NCBI GenBank assembly: GCA_025738555.1
Contig: JAOVFP010000001.1
Span: forward strand, 310,001 to 374,000
Length of the DNA: 64,000 nucleotides
DNA from: Cyathus striatus
Lineage: Eukaryota > Basidiomycota > Agaricomycetes > Agaricales > Nidulariaceae
Direction of reading: 5' to 3'
The notes beneath the pieces are model-generated. The model saw nothing but the letters and a program-made list of their open reading frames with translations. It was not told where the DNA came from and did no database searches. Position 1 is the first letter of the stretch; every line of letters starts with the position of its first letter. A program made the position numbers and the translations under genes. Below are positions 1 through 11,035 of the stretch, piece after piece.

Positions 1-230
1 AAGCATGGGAAATCATGAGTGGGAGGGCGGGATAGCATAAGCAGAGATCAGAATGGTAGCGGAAGCGTGGGAAACACTGAGCGCGAAAGTATGTAGGCGC
101 GATATGTTAAGCGGAAGCGTGGGAAATTATGAGCGGAGGTGCGGGCAACAATGAGAATGTGCAATTAATAAGAAATGAATAAACATTGAATTATAGGCGT
201 GGGAAACAGCGAGCGGGGGGGCGGGAAACA
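1..230. repeat. Edge of a GCGTGGGAAA-word repeat
   Basis: This stretch repeats variants of the word GCGTGGGAAA (GCATGGGAAA, GCGTGGGAAA, GTGCGGGCAA) followed by GAGCG-like bases about every 30-60 bp. The same word recurs inside the element that follows, near 185-235, 1175-1190 and 34889-34900, and inverted near 641-655 and 34336-34350. It is probably the interior of a copy that begins outside the window. No coding potential was seen. Confidence 0.4.
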
Positions 231-1375
231 ACACAAACTATTGTATAATTATTGTAAGGTACTCATACAATACAGGTATACAACTTGCTTATTTTTCGAG
301 TAAAAGTTAAGTTCCCTTGAGTAAAGTTAAGTTTCTCGCTTATTTTTTTGAGTGAAAATTAAGTTCCATCGAGTCGAGTTGAGTTCCTTGCTTATTTTAT
401 TTCGAGTAAAAGTTAAGTTCCATCGAGTTCCTCGCTTAAGCTAAATTCAAGTGTCAGTCGAGTTACCATCGAGTTACCTTTGAGTGGTAAATGACAACTC
501 AACTCCACTTGAATTTGAGTTGAGTTCCATTCGCATTCCAGTTGAGTTCCAGTTAAGTTCCTACTTTAAGTTCCTCAAATTCCATTACTAAAAACCCATA
601 CTTTATTATCGTGCTCATTGTTGTCATGATCCCTTAGCTCGTTGTTTCCCACGCCTACCCCTGCCACTGGGGATGTGTAAAAATAGCACCATCACATCAG
701 TCATCAAATCCCTGATAACTCCACTTGCTTCTGATCTGATGCATTGATGGTGATCACGTCGCGCTTCTTCCATCATCATGCTCAGCAGTGAGCACGTATT
801 TTGTGCATTCTTCTCTCACTTTTTGGATTCTTCCTGTAATTTTTTTTTTAAAATATGAAGCTAGTTATTTTGTATGTAATATAACATCTTAGTTGCATAA
901 ACATCATGTACTGTGCTTACATAAAATATAGCATTAATAATAATAAATTGAGCTTATCATACTATTTCATAGGTAATTTAGCTGTACAGTTGAAGCATTT
1001 AATATACATTCATGTTCACAAAAATATTGAGAGGAATTGCCAAAAAAACTCGGCCAGAAATGAAAATAATGGGTGCTCACTGTTTATGACAATGGTGAGA
1101 CTTATGAATGCGATCAAACACACCGTGGAAAACAACGTGCGGCACTCATTGATCAATTTGATGGAGATTCAGAGGCATGGGAAATAATGAGCACCGAGGC
1201 GCAATAATAAGTGAGCATTAATCTAGTAATCCATAGCAGCATCGGAATGTCTGTGATATATCATACAAATTCAGATAATTTACATTTTTCAAGTTACAGG
1301 TGAGTTCCTAAGTTGAGTTCCAGTTGAGTTCCATTCAAGTTACCAGTAACTCAAAAAGTTGACGGCCCTGTTTGA
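231..1375 (+). mobile_element. End fragment of the GAGTTAAG-word TIR element (copy 1)
   Basis: This is collinear with 33900-35094. Shared blocks include CCCTTAGCTCGTTGTTTCCC near 632 and 34323, and the terminal bases GTTGACGGCCC at ~1361-1371 and 35084-35094. Both ends are packed with variants of GAGTTAAAGTTAAGTTCC. It looks like a non-autonomous DNA element; no transposase frame was found. The left terminus is outside the window or rearranged. CpG content is lower than in copy 2 (many GAGTCGAGTT words have become GAGTTGAGTT), so this copy is the more decayed. Confidence 0.55.
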
Positions 1376-1550
1376 GTGGGAAGTAATTTATAACTAAGCA
1401 ACATATCAGAGCCTCATATTCAATAGAATGGATGTTAAACTACGCTGGCGAGAGCTTTCTATGAAGCTACAAGTTACTAAATATTTGCTGGAAGTATGTG
1501 TCCAAATATTTAGCAGGCAAAATATAATTGACAAAACTCTCGAATTTCTA

Positions 1551-1980
1551 CTGTGATGATAGTGAGAATCGAACTCACACTGCACTTAATAAAGTGAAAA
1601 TGGGTTGTCTTTCACCGATGCTCTATATTGCCACTGTCAATCCAGTGTGCATATATGATACTAAGAAGTCTCATGAATCTTGTCACTAAAAGATTTGTAT
1701 AAATACATGGGCAAAAAATGATTAATGTCTTGTAATCTGGATGTTTACAGCAGGAAGAGTTGAAAACCAATAGCTGTTCTATACAGCTGAACTATATTAC
1801 TACTGAACATATGTTAACTTTCTCCACCCATCATAGACACAGGCATCTGGGAGAAGAAATTATACCTATAGTACAATATACAGGTGAAGCCCAAGATTAT
1901 TGATGTAAAATTGATAAACAAGTGACTATACTTCAACTACTATTACTGAGATTACAAAATTGAGAATCGAACTCACACAC
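1551..1980 (-). repeat. Cluster of tRNA-like repeat units
   Basis: The clearest unit is 1551-1637. On the minus strand it begins GTGGCAATATAGAGCATCGG (tRNA 5' end plus A-box-like), has a hairpin GCACTTTATTAAGTGC where an anticodon arm would sit, and ends in a T-arm-like GTGAGTTCGATTCTCAC containing a near-consensus pol III B box. A degenerate unit lies at ~1741-1805 and a further B-box-like block (GAGTTCGATTCTC) at ~1963-1980. It is probably a tRNA-derived SINE or tRNA pseudogene family rather than functional tRNAs, because acceptor pairing is imperfect. Confidence 0.5.
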
Positions 1981-1999
1981 ATTCATTCGACGTACCAAG

Positions 2000-2665
2000 A
2001 GGATGTTGGGTCCAAGATAGGATTGTAGAGGAGGTGGAACTTGAGCTGGAAATGTGTATCTGTAATTCTCATCTGCAGTTTATTTTTTTGATTGTGGTTG
2101 CATGTATGTTAGGTACATCAGTAAATCAGTGAGAAAATCACCAATAATTATGTGCCTTACAATCAGACATTCAAATTACTCCAGCTCAGAAGTGATTATG
2201 AGACATTAGGAGCTCATAATGACTGTCATACATCATCATGATTGGCTCCCAACAATATAAGGTGCTCACTACTTCCCACTACTTTTACATTAAGATCGTG
2301 ATACATCATAACATACAATAGTTATTATCACAGTATCATGATCATGTTATTACAAGCAGTACATGAGTATGCTTGCATCTGAGCATCACAAAATTCTGAG
2401 ATTGGGATTATAATTGTCCAAAACACTTGCACAGAGTGCTCAGGTTGTCGAATAATTTGCCTAAATAGACCTATTACTGATGCTAGGTTTAAGATCTAAG
2501 GGCTACTAAAGACTAAGGTCCTGCTACAATTTATTATTGCCTCTGGTTTGTTGTGACGCAGACACTTATATTAGTGGTTGAAAGTCCCCATATCTGTGCT
2601 TGCTATGTATGACATCACCGATGCCAAATGTACCGAGGATAGCATGTGCACTTGGACTCGGAGCC
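2000..2665. other. Unannotated AT-rich stretch
   Basis: Low CpG and full of stop codons. No gene, tandem repeat or paired termini were recognised before the target duplication of the solo LTR begins at 2666. Confidence 0.4.
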
Positions 2666-2670
2666 CTATG

Positions 2671-3342
2671 TGTTACATCTGTGTTCGGAATCCACTATTC
2701 CGCACTTCTGCACTATCCTGCACTTCCACATTGGCCGCATTTATGACCAATCGTCGGATACGTCGTCATGATTTATCACTTACTTACTCGTGCTCATCCA
2801 CTATGTCACTATTTCATATTACTCCTCTATTACTACTTCTATCCGTTTCACTATATCGCATACAGCCATTACTTCCATTCTTCAGCCACTACTCCTCTAT
2901 GGTGGCTGACTCCATGTTTACCTATCCCTAGTTATACCCTTATACTTCGCTCAAAGTAAACTACTCCGTACTTTACTTAGTATTTAAGATCTAGTTTTTG
3001 TATAGTAACTTTAGTTTTCGTATTGACTACGATTATGAATATACCACTATACTCCGTCTTCTTGTCTCTAAGGTTTTGTCCATAGTTCTGGTCTCTATTC
3101 CGACCTTTCCACATTTCGCACTCAACCTTGCTCCTACCTCGAGCTTGTTCCTACCTTGACTTTGAAATATGAACCACCGAGAATCACAAGGGGCGCAGCA
3201 CATAAGCTGAAGCCAAGGTTCCCTTCCGCACTTTTTGAGTTCTCTGCTTCCGACCTCGAGCTTACATAATACTACAAGTAGCTCCCTCTGCGCTAAACTC
3301 AGCGCCTCCCTATTATCCCTCTGAGTGGTACGGTATGTAACA
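2671..3342 (+). mobile_element. Solo LTR related to the gypsy element at 55.6-63.2 kb
   Basis: It starts TGTTACATCTGTGTTCGG, a close match to the gypsy LTR start TGTTATATCCGTGTCCGG, and ends CGGTATGTAACA (gypsy LTR: CGGTACGTAACA). An internal block GGCGCAGCACA(T/C)AAGCTGAAGCC aligns with 56231-56255. The 672-bp repeat is flanked by a perfect 5-bp duplication, CTATG at 2666-2670 and 3343-3347. No internal region is present, so it is a solo LTR left by LTR-LTR recombination. It is much more diverged than the intact element, so it is an older insertion or a sister family. Confidence 0.85.
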
Positions 3343-3347
3343 CTATG

Positions 3348-4440
3348 ATGCTTTGCGGCTCCATGACTGAAAGTATTTGTAAGAGTACTCCGCATCTAAA
3401 TGCATATAAGCAGGTGGAATTCCGCTGCATTGAAAGCACTACCCTGCTTGAGCCCCAATTTTTAAACCCTGTAAGTACCCTTCTATGTTCGCATAATCTC
3501 TTTAATCATCTCCATATCTTAACCACTGCCATGCTAACTGCTTAAACTACAATAGTTATCCCTATTGTCATTACATGATAGATTACCACATTGCTACAAT
3601 ATTTGTATATGTAGTATTCAACAATAAAATAAAATCTAATGTTGATCTAATGTCCTGACTCCTATTGAACAAGTATTGTTGAGTTCACAACTACATATTA
3701 TTGGTATTTATGCATCCACCATAGTTACAAGTTTGATGTAACTACTTAATAAAATATAATTCTATTATAAACTTATAATATATGTGTAACTACAGGCTGA
3801 ATTGTGATGAACCATCCAGAATTATCAAGTTGAGGGTAACTCAAGATTAAATAAGATCAGTTATGAGGCGGTCACGAGATTATGGTAGACTATGTTAATT
3901 GCAGTGCATCGTGATGGGTTATAACTGCTCACGAGTTGGTCCAAAATTTAGTGATGTATGCGTGCATATCCACCAGTGCATGAACTTTATAGAAGCACTG
4001 ACTGCTGCAAAGTGGGTGAAAACACTTGCATACCTCAGCCCCGAAACCACCAACCACTACCTCTCCAACCCAGATGAATTGCCCCACCCAAGACCGCCAC
4101 CCAGATAGCCCTCCCCACCTTCGTAGATTAGTTGCGAAACTCAAATCAGATACACCCCCCCTCAATGGGGCTACTCCGAACCACCCTCTGGACACCTGTC
4201 CTGAGCTATACTTTACTTAGCATGTTTCATTGTTATTGTCTTCTTTATGAGTGTATATTGATTTAAAATGTATACCAATGATCCAGAGTGTTTAGATATG
4301 ACTTAGAGTGTATATAAATGATTCAGAGAGTGTACATATGATCTACAAGTTGAAAAAATGACTCAGAGAGTGTAGCAGTAATTCAGACTAACAGTTAAAA
4401 ATTTATAGAGCTAGAGAATGGTATATATTGAACAGTAGAA
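3348..4440. other. No recognised gene
   Basis: AT-rich sequence with a short GC-richer patch at about 4030-4200 (C-rich on the plus strand). The open frames there are short and low-complexity and overlap on both strands. From ~4260 to 4400 there is a weak repeat of TGATCCAGAGTGT / TGACTTAGAGTGT about every 30-35 bp. Confidence 0.3.
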
Positions 4441-4660
4441 ACAGGGGAAGTTTATAATGAAGCAGGGGGCTCAGAAATATACAGGAAGCTTTACAATGAA
4501 GCAGGAAAATTCAGAACAAGGCAGGGGGATTCACACTGAAGCAGAGACTTTGGAAAATTCAAAACAAAGAATGGGGCTTTACAGCGAAGTAGGGAACTTC
4601 AGAACAAGGAAGGGGGCTTAATAACAAAGCAGAGAAATTCACAACAAAGCAGGGAGCAAT
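4441..4660. repeat. Degenerate minisatellite, GAAGCAGGGGGCTTCA-like units
   Basis: About ten diverged units of roughly 20-24 bp, built on GAAGCAGGGGxxTTCAxAAC with interspersed CAAGGCAGGG, run without interruption. No coding sense was seen. They lead directly into the next word-repeat island. Confidence 0.6.
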
Positions 4661-4699
4661 ACAGGATAGATTACTACCTATCACACATATTTGCATAGT

Positions 4700-5540
4700 A
4701 TAACTGCATGTCAGTATTATATTTACACTCATGCTCAATGCCCTTTGATTTGAGCATGAGCATGATAGGTATTCTATCACATTTATAATACTTATTTACA
4801 CTTGCACTCAATGTCCTTTAACTTGAGTGTGAGCTTGATTGGCATTTTTACTCATGCTCACAAATATTACACTTGAGCATGAGTGTGATTGGTATTCTTA
4901 CTCATGCTCACAAATATTACACTTGCATTCAACTTGAGTGTGAGTATAATTGGTATTCCTATTCACACTCACAAGTATTACACTCATGCTCAATGTCCTT
5001 TAATTTGAGTGTGAGTGTGGTATTCCTATTCATGCTCACAAGTATTACACTCATGTTCAATGTCCTTTAAATTGAGCATGAGCATGATTGATATTCTTAC
5101 TCACACTCACAAATATTACACTTGCATTCAACTTGAGTGTGAGTATAATTGGTATTCTTATTCACACTTACAAGTATTACACTCATGCTCAATGTCTGAG
5201 TGTGACTGGTATTCCTATTCATGCTCACAAATATTACACTTGCAACTTACTTTTCCTCCCACATGTAAGTGAAGCCAAAATATAAATGTAACATATAATT
5301 TTTTTGTGAGTGTGAAGTAAAGACTTTTAGTGTGAGTTGACAGACCTTGAGCATGAGTTGATGACCTTGAGCATGAAAACTTAGACCCTGTGTGTGAATG
5401 TATGGACCCTGTGTGTGAGATGTTGACCCTGAGCATGAAGTAAAATCTTGAGTGTGATGTGTGCATGTACACTCAATCCACACTCACACCTTGAGCATGA
5501 ACATGAGTGTGCATGCACATGTTTGAGCATGAAGTATAAA
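4700..5540. repeat. Word-repeat island: GAGCATGA / GAGTGTGA and their complements
   Basis: From 4700 to ~5250 there are about eight units of 60-75 bp, each of the form TATTACACTCATGCTCAATG...TTGAGTGTGAG. From ~5300 to 5540 the same words occur at 15-30 bp spacing (TTGAGCATGA, CTGTGTGTGA). GAGCATGA and TCATGCTC, and GAGTGTGA and TCACACTC, alternate on the same strand, so the block can fold on itself in many registers. CpG is essentially absent. Open frames here are satellite artefacts. Confidence 0.7.
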
Positions 5541-6099
5541 TATTATTCTTCAAGATTTGACTTTATATCTTGATTAGAAATATCACTCACATTCACAATA
5601 TGGCACAGCCATACAACACCAGCATGTACATTTGATTTACATTCTTTTTGACCCACAAATGGGTCATTTAGAACTAAAATAAATACCTTGAGCATGACAT
5701 GCTCAATCATGCTCACTTTTGTGCATGTCTGGAATTTTCTATGTGCCCTAAATCCAGCACCAATAAAAGATAAAAGGCTACCAGCTAGGTTGAGACCAGT
5801 GACAATGATTGGTAGACCTGTGACGGCAGCCATTGTAGAAAAAAGATAAGTTGCTGTAGTATGAGGAGGGGCCTTATTAAAGACCAGCAAATAACAGCAT
5901 TTGAACTGATGGATGATTTGATTTCTCATTGTGTGTATAACCCTCACATGAGCCAAGGAACATATTTATTAATCAAAGCATCATTTTGTAGGTCCCTTTG
6001 ATTACTGCTGGGCAACCCAGTGTCATTCAAGGTAATAGATACCTTAGGTGTTTGGCAGGAAGTGACTTTATTCATGCCTAGCACCTGGGGGTCGAGGGA
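5541..6099. other. No recognised gene
   Basis: A minus-strand frame of about 137 codons (5956-5543) contains one hydrophobic stretch near its middle, but it has no family signature and lies between repeat islands. I do not call it a gene. Confidence 0.25.
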
Positions 6100-6560
6100 T
6101 ACTGATCATATGTATTCCTGCAAACTCCTATGATATAGGATGTACAGTAAAGACTGTAAATGGGAGATGAACTGTGGGGCTTTGCTAGGTTTGCTTAGAA
6201 CTTGGCCTGTGACTGGTATGATACAGCAAAGGCTGTAAATAAGAGATGAACTGTGGGAGTTTCTAGAGTATATGACTAAAGCTGTATAGGGTAACAACGA
6301 CTGCTAGAAACACTAGGAAAGCTTGTATGTACAGTGAAGGCTGTATATAAAGATTGGTGCTGTGGTGAAGGTTGAAACAAAGTTGAGGGCCTTGGTTGTT
6401 TCTGACTGTAGCTTGGTGGCTGAAGTGCATAAACTAATATGTGCTGCTACTGAATAGATATGATAAAAGTGACATTGAGATTCGATACATTGAGTTGAGC
6501 TGCATTACATTGAGTTGAGTTGAGTTACATTGAGATTACTGTGAATATATCTATACAGTG
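6100..6560. repeat. Short tandem repeats around CAGTAAAGACTGTAAA and TTGAGTTGAGC
   Basis: The block CAGYAAAGRCTGTAAATxxGAGATGAACTGTG appears at ~6144 and ~6224, and a partial copy CAGTGAAGGCTGTA at ~6332. At 6480-6560 the words TTGAGTTGAGCTGCATT repeat three times. Diverged and CpG-poor. Confidence 0.5.
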
Positions 6561-6879
6561 AGTTGAGCTGCATTGTTTATGTTACTAATAGAACTGAAGA
6601 AAAGCACAATAGATTCTGTATCTAATGTGTAAGAATAACTACTGGGGATGAACAGGTGAGTAAGATCCTAGCTAGTGGTAGGCTATTTGGTAATGGATAA
6701 AACTCTGGTGAGTAGAATCCTAGCTGTCAAGCTGTGGTAAATGGATAAAACTACTGTCTAAGACTCAATTCCTCTCTCCTTTTATGCTCTTTTCCTCCTA
6801 CTGCTGACTAATCCTATCCAAAACCAATCCTGCATTGTCCTTCAAATTTTGTAATGGTAGATCCATTGTCTTGAGGTGG

Positions 6880-7255
6880 AGGCTGTGCAGAACAATGGTG
6901 TTCAAGGAGATGAGTCAGGTCTTGAACAATGGTGACAGAAATAGTATTACATTGTTCTTGTGATGAACAATGGAATTCTATTTATAGATCCCAGCAAACA
7001 ATGAACATGAAGACAATGGGTGAATAGGAGGACATTGTTCTGCACAATGGGTGCAAAAGAGCAATGGAGTCCTATTATTAGAAACAATGGCATATCCTTG
7101 GTAAGCAAATGCATGGGCATTGTTCTGAACAATGGGTGTGAAGAACAATGGAGTTCTATTATTAGAAACAATGGCATGTCCTTGGTAATCGAATGTATAG
7201 GCATTGTTCTTGAACAATGGGTGTGAAGAACAATGGTGTCCTATTTTTAATGGTA
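6880..7255. repeat. 84-bp tandem repeat in an ACAATGG / CCATTGT word island
   Basis: TTAGAAACAATGGCAT occurs at 7078 and 7162, and GGCATTGTTCT at ~7116 and ~7200, giving an 84-bp period for about 2.7 copies. Around and inside the units GAACAATGG and its complement CATTGTTC alternate from ~6890. Frames on both strands are satellite artefacts. Confidence 0.75.
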
Positions 7256-8027
7256 TCAATTATTGGTCACCAAGAAGTTGGGTATTGGCTTGTGTTTCCA
7301 TATGTTTGTTTCTTGAGAAGCAGTGCCTCATGAGAATTGTTTGGTAGTGTATTCTGAAAGATCTGGATGATGTGGATTCCAGACATTGGGCCATATAACC
7401 ATATGTGTGTGTTTATGACTAATCAAGTTTCACCCATGACACCAGTTCTCAACAATTCCATTATTTCATGGGAGGAACTGCAATACACAGAAGTAATATA
7501 TGGGAATTTTTCAACTTTATCACATGTTTACTGGAGGCTCTGCAAGAATTTGAAGACAAGTTACAAAGACATGCATCATTGCAAGTAGAGGAGCCAACAC
7601 ATACATCCAACGATAATCATGTGTAAGCTCTATGGACTTAGACTACATTGAGACCCATCCTTTCAGAGAAGCAGCTTTAATAATAGTTGGTGCTTAAATC
7701 ATACTTAGTATGATTAGTGTGGTATTAATATTAAGGAGCCCAGGAAACACAAATGGCTATCATCTACAACTCCACAGATATTTGCATCGCAAAATTCAAT
7801 GGCACATGAACAACATTCTGTGAGTTTATCAGCTCCTACTTGGTCAAAGTAGTGTTACTGGATCCCACATATTCTGCTGTTGAGGTATATTAAGCTCTAA
7901 ATTGATCAACTCAAGATGACATATGAGTTATTTATGGTATATATCATATACACTGTGAGTTCCCATGCAGGTGTGTAGTCTTGGCTACCCATCCATTTGC
8001 AGCGATTCGTCCTAAAAAGGACTTTCC
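7256..8027. other. No recognised gene
   Basis: AT-rich, CpG-poor and stop-rich on all frames; no repeat structure noticed. Confidence 0.35.
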
Positions 8028-8775
8028 ACTGTAACTGTCTGGGATATCTCCAACGACTTTAGGAGGGGTGCGCATTCTGCAATTATCAGGAATTCAGAAG
8101 GCCTTTTTTTTCTTTGTAATCACAGTTGTGCCATTGAAACACATTGCATCCTCCACCCACCATCTGCTGAATTCATTCATATTTCCATAGTTTTGTTACT
8201 TTGTATCTATCTTTTTGAATAAATATATTTAATCCATGTCATGTTACAATAATATCATTCTGTGCCCTCAAATTCATAGCCAGTTATGTATAGTCTTTAC
8301 TTATATGCACTTATTACTTAAGAGAATTTGAACTTTGAATACATTGAAATGATCCTGAATAAAGATTGTTTTTCATCTTCTGTAGGTCTCCCACCTTTTT
8401 AGATCTCCACCAGAAGAGTATCCCCTACAGAGATTATGTTGAGTTTCCTGGGTCCATTAAAGCTCAGTGTGCTCTGTATCCTTCAATAAGTAAATTGTGC
8501 AAAGTGTGAGTTGAGATCATAGCTAAGAGCATGATGTAAATATATTTGTCAAAGATAATGATACAGAATAACAAAACTATGCAGAGGACATGACATTTCA
8601 ACCAAGTTTTGATAGCACAACTTTGATTACAAAGCAGGAGTACACACCAAAACAGGTGGATCATGTGCATATTTCCAGGCCTTAGTCATGCAAAATGGCC
8701 TTCCAAATTCCCAATAATCATGGAATGCACACCCCTCCTAAAGTTGTTGGAGATATCCCAGACGGTTGCAGTGGG
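8028..8775. repeat. Inverted repeat with ~85-bp arms (8028-8110 and 8688-8775)
   Basis: The left arm reads CTGTCTGGGATATCTCCAAC through TTTAGGAGGGGTG to GAAGGCC. The right arm is its diverged reverse complement (GGCCTTCC ... CACCCCTCCTAAA ... GTTGGAGATATCCCAGACGG). The ~580-bp spacer is AT-rich with no frame. This may be the ends of a decayed TIR element or two inverted copies of a dispersed repeat. No target duplication could be recognised. Confidence 0.55.
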
Positions 8776-9647
8776 AGAATATGCTGTAGAATATGTATGG
8801 TGTCAGATGCATTAGCAAATTTTAAAATGAGTAATGAATCTATCTATTGTTCCAATTGTTTCATACCAAATTTAAATGTTTGACATGAATTGAGCCTCTG
8901 AAAATGTTCTGATTGGTCTAGAATGGATGGGATCATGGATCTTATTGTAAGTATCTTGCATGGATCAGATGGTTATCCAATTGTTGTGCATATTCCAAAT
9001 TTGCTCAAAAATTGGACACTTAATATATTAAAATAGCTATCCTAATTGTTACATATGTCAGGTTGTATCATATTTACAATGATCCAATTCACCCTTGTCT
9101 GAGGTGATCGAGTGTGTTTGTTAGCCTTTCCATAGGTGTGTATGTGCCATGTACTTATCCTACCTTTATATACTATAATTTCCCAAGTAAGTTGTATCAC
9201 TGCATATGCCTGTATGCAACCTATCTGATCAGTATCTCATTCCAACTAGGACTGGTCATGGATAGATCTGGATCAATGCGAATTTTGAATGGTTACCTGA
9301 CAGATAAGTGTCTGACTGGAGAATAAAATGTGTGAAGGTGTGTCAAGTCGTGTTCATGCATCAAGGAGTGCCCCAACGCTGTAATATCCCGGCTATCTGT
9401 GACCAGCCCTAGTTCCAACGAATATAACCATAAATCTGAGAATGTGGAAGCCTGTCCTGGACTGTCAAGGATAGTTTGACTATATCACCATCTAAATGTT
9501 GATTAGTATTGCATAGTAATTCCAAATGAAAGATCTTTAAGTTATTAAAACATTAAATAAAGCTTTTTTACCTAATTAGTGTATTGCAAGTTATATGGCA
9601 CAGCTTTTGCTGGCTTTTATAGCTTTACATGAAAGGAAAGCAGTAAT
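8776..9647. other. No recognised gene
   Basis: AT-rich unique-looking sequence. A 70-codon plus frame (9114-9326) is hydrophobic at its start but has no other support. Confidence 0.3.
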
Positions 9648-10404
9648 TTACACTCCCCCAGGAGGTCTGTATGGATCTGCATAGAATCCATATGGACCTG
9701 AAAATTCCATACAGATCCATACAGATCTGTGAGGATACCATACAGAATTTATATAGTGGCTATTATTATTATTATTAGAGGTGATTATTCTGTACAGATT
9801 CCATACATATTCTGCATGGATCCTGTGTGGATTTATGCAGAATCTGTAAGATCTGTTTAATACCTTAATTTTCCTGTTTCAAATCACAATGAACACTATT
9901 AAAACTGTTAATTCATAATCTCATGTCATCCCTACTACCATCTTGTCTCCACTGCTGCCAGGATCTGTGACACTATGTGAAATCATTGTCACAGGTGTCA
10001 AGTGTAACCCTAGGTGAAAAGTTTGACACTACATGAAATCTGTGACACACTCAATGCATAGTGTCATGCTTAATGTATAGTAACACACTCAATACATAGT
10101 GTCACGCTTAATGCACAGTGTCATACTCAATGCTTAGTGTCACACTTAATGCACAGTGTCACATGTCATGCTCAACACTTAGTGTCATGCTTAATGTATA
10201 GTATCACACTCAATGCATAGTGTTGCACTTAATGTATAGTGTCATACAGTAAGATTCTGTACAGATCTGTACAGAATTTTTCAGGTCTGTAATGCAGAAT
10301 TCTGCATAATCTGCATGGAATTTTTGATTCAGATTCCAAAAATTCCGTACAGATTCCACATGGATTCTGCACAGATCCTTACAGAACACCTGGCTAAGTG
10401 TAAA
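9648..10404. mobile_element. TIR element carrying CAGATCC words and a 19-bp satellite
   Basis: The ends are imperfect inverted repeats of ~50 bp: left TTTACACTCCCCCAGGAGGTC, right (complemented) TTTACACTTAGCCAGGTGTTC, followed on both sides by CTGTA(T/A)GGATCTG and AGAATCCAT(A/G)TGG. Inside each end, CCATACAGATC and its complement alternate. The centre (10015-10245) is an array of 19-bp units of the form CATAGTGTCACACTCAATG. No transposase frame. Flanking bases do not show an obvious target duplication. Confidence 0.6.
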
Positions 10405-10474
10405 GAGCTCAAGGAAAGCATATTCTCACCAGATGCAAATGTAAAAAATATAGTTTGATGAAACTAGATCCTTT

Positions 10475-11035
10475 GAAGTGACAATGATGAGTTTCAAACT
10501 CATGGACCTCATGTGTGATTGAAGGTTACAATTTGGGTACATTATCATTTACAATATGGTCTAGTATTGTGTATTTATGAGAACTATAATTTACTTTTAA
10601 TGGTAATCGATTCTGTCAATTGGATGTAAGTATATGCAAAAATAGTATGGAAAATACATTTTGCAAGTGACAATATAAGTACCGAACTCATCCATTGAAA
10701 AGTGTAAGCCTGTCTTTGAGTTGTACTACTGTTTGACTACATTGCCGCTAACAATTTTGAATTATGGATACTTTAACTTTCTTACGACGATATAGTGGTT
10801 TGAACGTGAGTTCACGTTGACAGTGAGTAAGAATATGGCTCGCGCTTCGAATTCAATGTGCGATGCCATAACCATCATTCATATTTACGAGTCAATACAA
10901 CTCACAAGTGCGGTTGTTGTCGACAAAAGTAAGTACTGCAGTGACGAAGGCGGGAGTCGAACTCAGGCTCCTATTCTTTGTAATCTAGCAGCACGTGAGA
11001 TGTTGATATGCGCACGGACCGTCGGGGAGCCAATC
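10475..11035 (-). repeat. Cluster of three tRNA-like units
   Basis: On the minus strand, B-box-like blocks occur at ~10490-10505 (GAGTTTGAAACTC), ~10690-10705 (GAGTTCGGTACTT) and ~10950-10965 (GAGTTCGACTCCCG). The middle unit starts GCGGCAATGTAGTCAAAC, like other units in the window. The third belongs to a subfamily shared with 24168-24250 (CATATCAACATCTCACGTG ... GAGTTCGACTCCCGC). Spacing is about 200-270 bp. Confidence 0.45.

Noticed and set aside
4873..5483. Several 65-85-codon frames with repeated YSCSQVLHSCS or SHTQGP words
   Set aside because: Satellite artefacts of the GAGCATGA/GAGTGTGA island, present on both strands.
9648..10404. A CRISPR-like array of 19-bp repeats
   Set aside because: Units are contiguous with no spacers, the host is eukaryotic and the sequence lies inside inverted ends.
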